Shown: positions 6,743 to 7,887 of the stretch, piece by piece | How positions within the stretch are numbered: position 1 is the stretch's first letter | How the letters are laid out: the number at the start of each line of letters is the position of its first letter | Origin: JANLSE01 sp031362265 | GTDB lineage: Bacteria > Chloroflexota > Chloroflexia > Chloroflexales > Roseiflexaceae | NCBI GenBank assembly: GCA_031362265.1 | Contig: JANLSE010000337.1 | Location: forward strand, 1 to 7,887 | Direction of reading: 5' to 3' | Length of the DNA stretch: 7,887 bases | Made by a program: the position numbers and the translations under genes | The notes under the pieces: generated by a model | What the model was told of the DNA's origin: nothing | Database searches by the model: none | What the model saw: only the letters and a program-made list of their open reading frames with translations

Positions 6743-7603
6743 ATGCCTAATCTCACATTTCTTGTGTTCGAGATTGGTGTCTACATCTTGGCGATCATCT
6801 GCCTCCGCCACGCATGGATGAGTGGTTGGTCACACGTGATTGGCCTACTCGTAGGCATGATCTATGGTGTACTCCTGGAGTACGCGGCGATTGAGACGTT
6901 CAATGCCTACCGCTATGGCCATTTCCTACTGATGGTGGGTGGCACCGTTCCACTGTGTATCGGCCTTAGTTGGGGATTGATCATCTATACGGCGATGGAG
7001 ACCTCCGATCGGTTTGCGATCCCATGGTATCTGCGGCCGATCATTGATGCGACACTCGCATTAACGATTGACCTAAGCATGGATGCGATTGCCATCCGGC
7101 TCGGTTTTTGGACATGGGATGTAGCCGGTGCCTGGTTTGGTGTGCCACTCGCCAACTTCTATGCCTGGTTCATCGTTGTAGCTGGATTTTCATTGCTGCT
7201 GCGTATTGGCAAGCGATGCGCACTCGCCGGTGGCCGCGCCTTGTTTGTGGACATACTTGTGATCAGTGTGGCACTTCCACTGTCGGTTCTTGGGTTTATA
7301 CCGATACTCCAGCCGTATGTTGCACTCGTATCGCAGGGTGGCATCGCTTGGCTAAGCTTAGGACTCCTACTCGGAATCAGTGCAATCCTCAGCCTGGGGA
7401 TTACCCTGTACACACGACACAATCAGCCGTTAGATTTGATATTGCTGAGTGTGCCAATCTGCTTCCATAGCTTCTTCTTTGGCGCACTCTTCTGGGCCGG
7501 GATCGGTCGTCAGATCCCGGCCCTGATTGCAGTTACGGGGCTGGTTCTTATCGTGAGCCTCGTGATCCATCTTGGCCCATCGTGGGCGCGACTTGCCGCA
7601 TAG
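6743..7603 (+). CDS. CruF-like carotenoid biosynthesis membrane protein (DUF422)
   Basis: A 286-residue integral membrane protein with about eight or nine hydrophobic spans (near 4-22, 31-50, 60-84, 98-118, 136-154, 168-188, 200-222, 231-253, 258-276). The central signature D110, D114, then GFWTWD (121-126) and FGVPLANFYAWF (132-143) is that of the carotenoid 1',2'-hydratase family (CruF, bisanhydrobacterioruberin hydratase). E46 and the Y-rich stretch after it (YRYGHF) also fit. CruF adds water to the psi end of carotenes such as gamma-carotene, and length matches the family. The assignment rests on motif recall, so an untested activity within DUF422 is possible. No other carotenoid gene is in the window. 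It is probably a single-gene unit with its own promoter and no ribosome site. Confidence 0.75.
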   Translation: MPNLTFLVFEIGVYILAIICLRHAWMSGWSHVIGLLVGMIYGVLLEYAAIETFNAYRYGHFLLMVGGTVPLCIGLSWGLIIYTAMETSDRFAIPWYLRPIIDATLALTIDLSMDAIAIRLGFWTWDVAGAWFGVPLANFYAWFIVVAGFSLLLRIGKRCALAGGRALFVDILVISVALPLSVLGFIPILQPYVALVSQGGIAWLSLGLLLGISAILSLGITLYTRHNQPLDLILLSVPICFHSFFFGALFWAGIGRQIPALIAVTGLVLIVSLVIHLGPSWARLAA

Positions 7604-7611
7604 GGCTAAGG

Positions 7612-7695
7612 TTACGCTTCTGCCAGCACTTCATAAATCTCGTTAGGCTCAAGCGTCATGCCAGCCGCCATGATTGGTTCTGCGGTTCCCTTCGG
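7612..7695 (-). pseudogene. C-terminal remnant of a minus-strand gene
   Basis: Reading the minus strand, an open stretch of 27 codons ends at a TAA (complement of 7612-7614). It contains AEPIMAAGMTLEPNEIYEVL followed by AEA, which has the composition of a real protein end. Going upstream the frame meets a TAG at 7696-7698, exactly where the repeat island begins, and no ribosome site precedes its internal ATGs. I do not recognise the family. It would converge on the DUF422 gene, with only 8 bases between the two stop codons. It may be the tail of a gene cut by repeat insertion, or chance. Confidence 0.35.
7677..7690 (+). repeat. Isolated GTTCTGCG copy left of the repeat island
   Basis: GTTCTGCG (7677-7684) followed by GTTCCC (7685-7690) matches the octamers found again at 7827-7850. 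The 12-mer and 13-mer arrays therefore lie between two stretches of the same octamer family. Confidence 0.6.
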
Positions 7696-7699
7696 CTAC

Positions 7700-7723
7700 G
7701 CGTTCGACTGAGCGTTCGACTGA
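7700..7723 (+). repeat. Two tandem 12-bp repeats
   Basis: GCGTTCGACTGA occurs twice head to tail (7700-7711, 7712-7723). TGAGC at 7709-7713 can pair with GCTCA at 7724-7728. CTTCGGC (7690-7696), just before the repeats, can pair with the GCCGAAG inside each following 13-mer, so the block can fold into a large hairpin. Confidence 0.85.
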
Positions 7724-7724
7724 G

Positions 7725-7780
7725 CTCACGCCGAAGTCTCACGCCGAAGTCTCACGCCGAAGTCTCACGCCGAAGTCTCA
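7725..7780 (+). repeat. Four tandem 13-bp repeats
   Basis: CTCACGCCGAAGT is present four times without a mismatch (7725-7737, 7738-7750, 7751-7763, 7764-7776), followed by a partial CTCA (7777-7780). The 13-bp unit shifts reading frame at each copy, so it is not a coding repeat. The perfect identity suggests recent expansion by slippage. The outer ends CCCT (7688-7691) and AGGG (7780-7783) make the whole block look like an expanded palindromic intergenic element. Confidence 0.93.
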
Positions 7781-7790
7781 GGGCAGGCTT

Positions 7791-7857
7791 GTTCTTTGGT
7801 TCTTTGGTTCTCTTGTTCAGTTCTTGGTTCTGCGGTTCTGCGGTTCTGCGGTTCTAG
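7791..7857 (+). repeat. Degenerate GTTCTNNG octamer array
   Basis: GTTCTTTG twice (7791-7806), GTTCTCTT (7807-7814), a shortened GTTCA (7815-7819) and GTTCTTG (7820-7826), GTTCTGCG three times (7827-7850) and GTTCTAG (7851-7857). The strong strand bias in T and G is notable. Short open frames across it give Phe/Leu/Gly-rich nonsense proteins and are not genes. The last 30 bases (7858-7887) are AT-rich and show nothing recognisable. Confidence 0.88.
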
Positions 7858-7887
7858 TAATTTAGTTGTGGTAGTAAACTCTACGAT

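Noticed and set aside
7725..7780. CRISPR array
   Set aside because: The 13-bp units are directly adjacent with no spacers, and no cas gene is present.
7582..7865. Plus-strand open frames across the repeat island
   Set aside because: They consist of translated tandem repeats, lack ribosome sites and overlap the end of the DUF422 gene.

Overview
The window looks like chromosomal DNA of a bacterium with medium-to-high GC. My best guess is a member of the Chloroflexota (Chloroflexia). The reasons are the TPR-plus-LuxR regulator type, a CruF-like carotenoid-hydratase homologue, TACAAT-type -10 boxes, and short GTTCT-type and TTCG/CGAA-type intergenic repeats. The taxonomic call is an inference from style; no rRNA or other marker gene is present.

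Layout. Positions 1-138 hold no gene, only a stem-loop downstream of the first gene. Two minus-strand genes follow: a small single-domain cupin (139-639) and a 549-residue TPR/LuxR-type regulator (741-2390). A 286-bp divergent intergenic region (2391-2676) contains two back-to-back promoters that are near-perfect mirror images of each other. To the right is a plus-strand operon of three enzymes: an M81/MlrC-family metallohydrolase (2677-4167), a mandelate-racemase-type enolase-superfamily enzyme (4186-5337) and an M38/prolidase-like amidohydrolase (5401-6624). Each has a clear Shine-Dalgarno site. A separate promoter then drives a polytopic membrane protein of the CruF/DUF422 carotenoid family (6743-7603), probably from a leaderless transcript. 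The right end (7604-7887) carries the 3' end of a broken minus-strand gene and a composite island of three kinds of short tandem repeat.

How the genes may work together. Two metal-dependent hydrolases flank an enzyme that abstracts an alpha-proton next to a carboxylate. This suggests a catabolic route for an amide- or peptide-like compound: hydrolysis releases a carboxylate that the enolase-superfamily enzyme dehydrates or epimerises. The divergent TPR-LuxR protein is the obvious candidate regulator, because its own promoter and the operon promoter share a 14-bp inverted sequence covering both -10 boxes. The substrate cannot be read from the sequence, and no transporter lies in the window. 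The carotenoid-type gene appears to be an unrelated neighbour.
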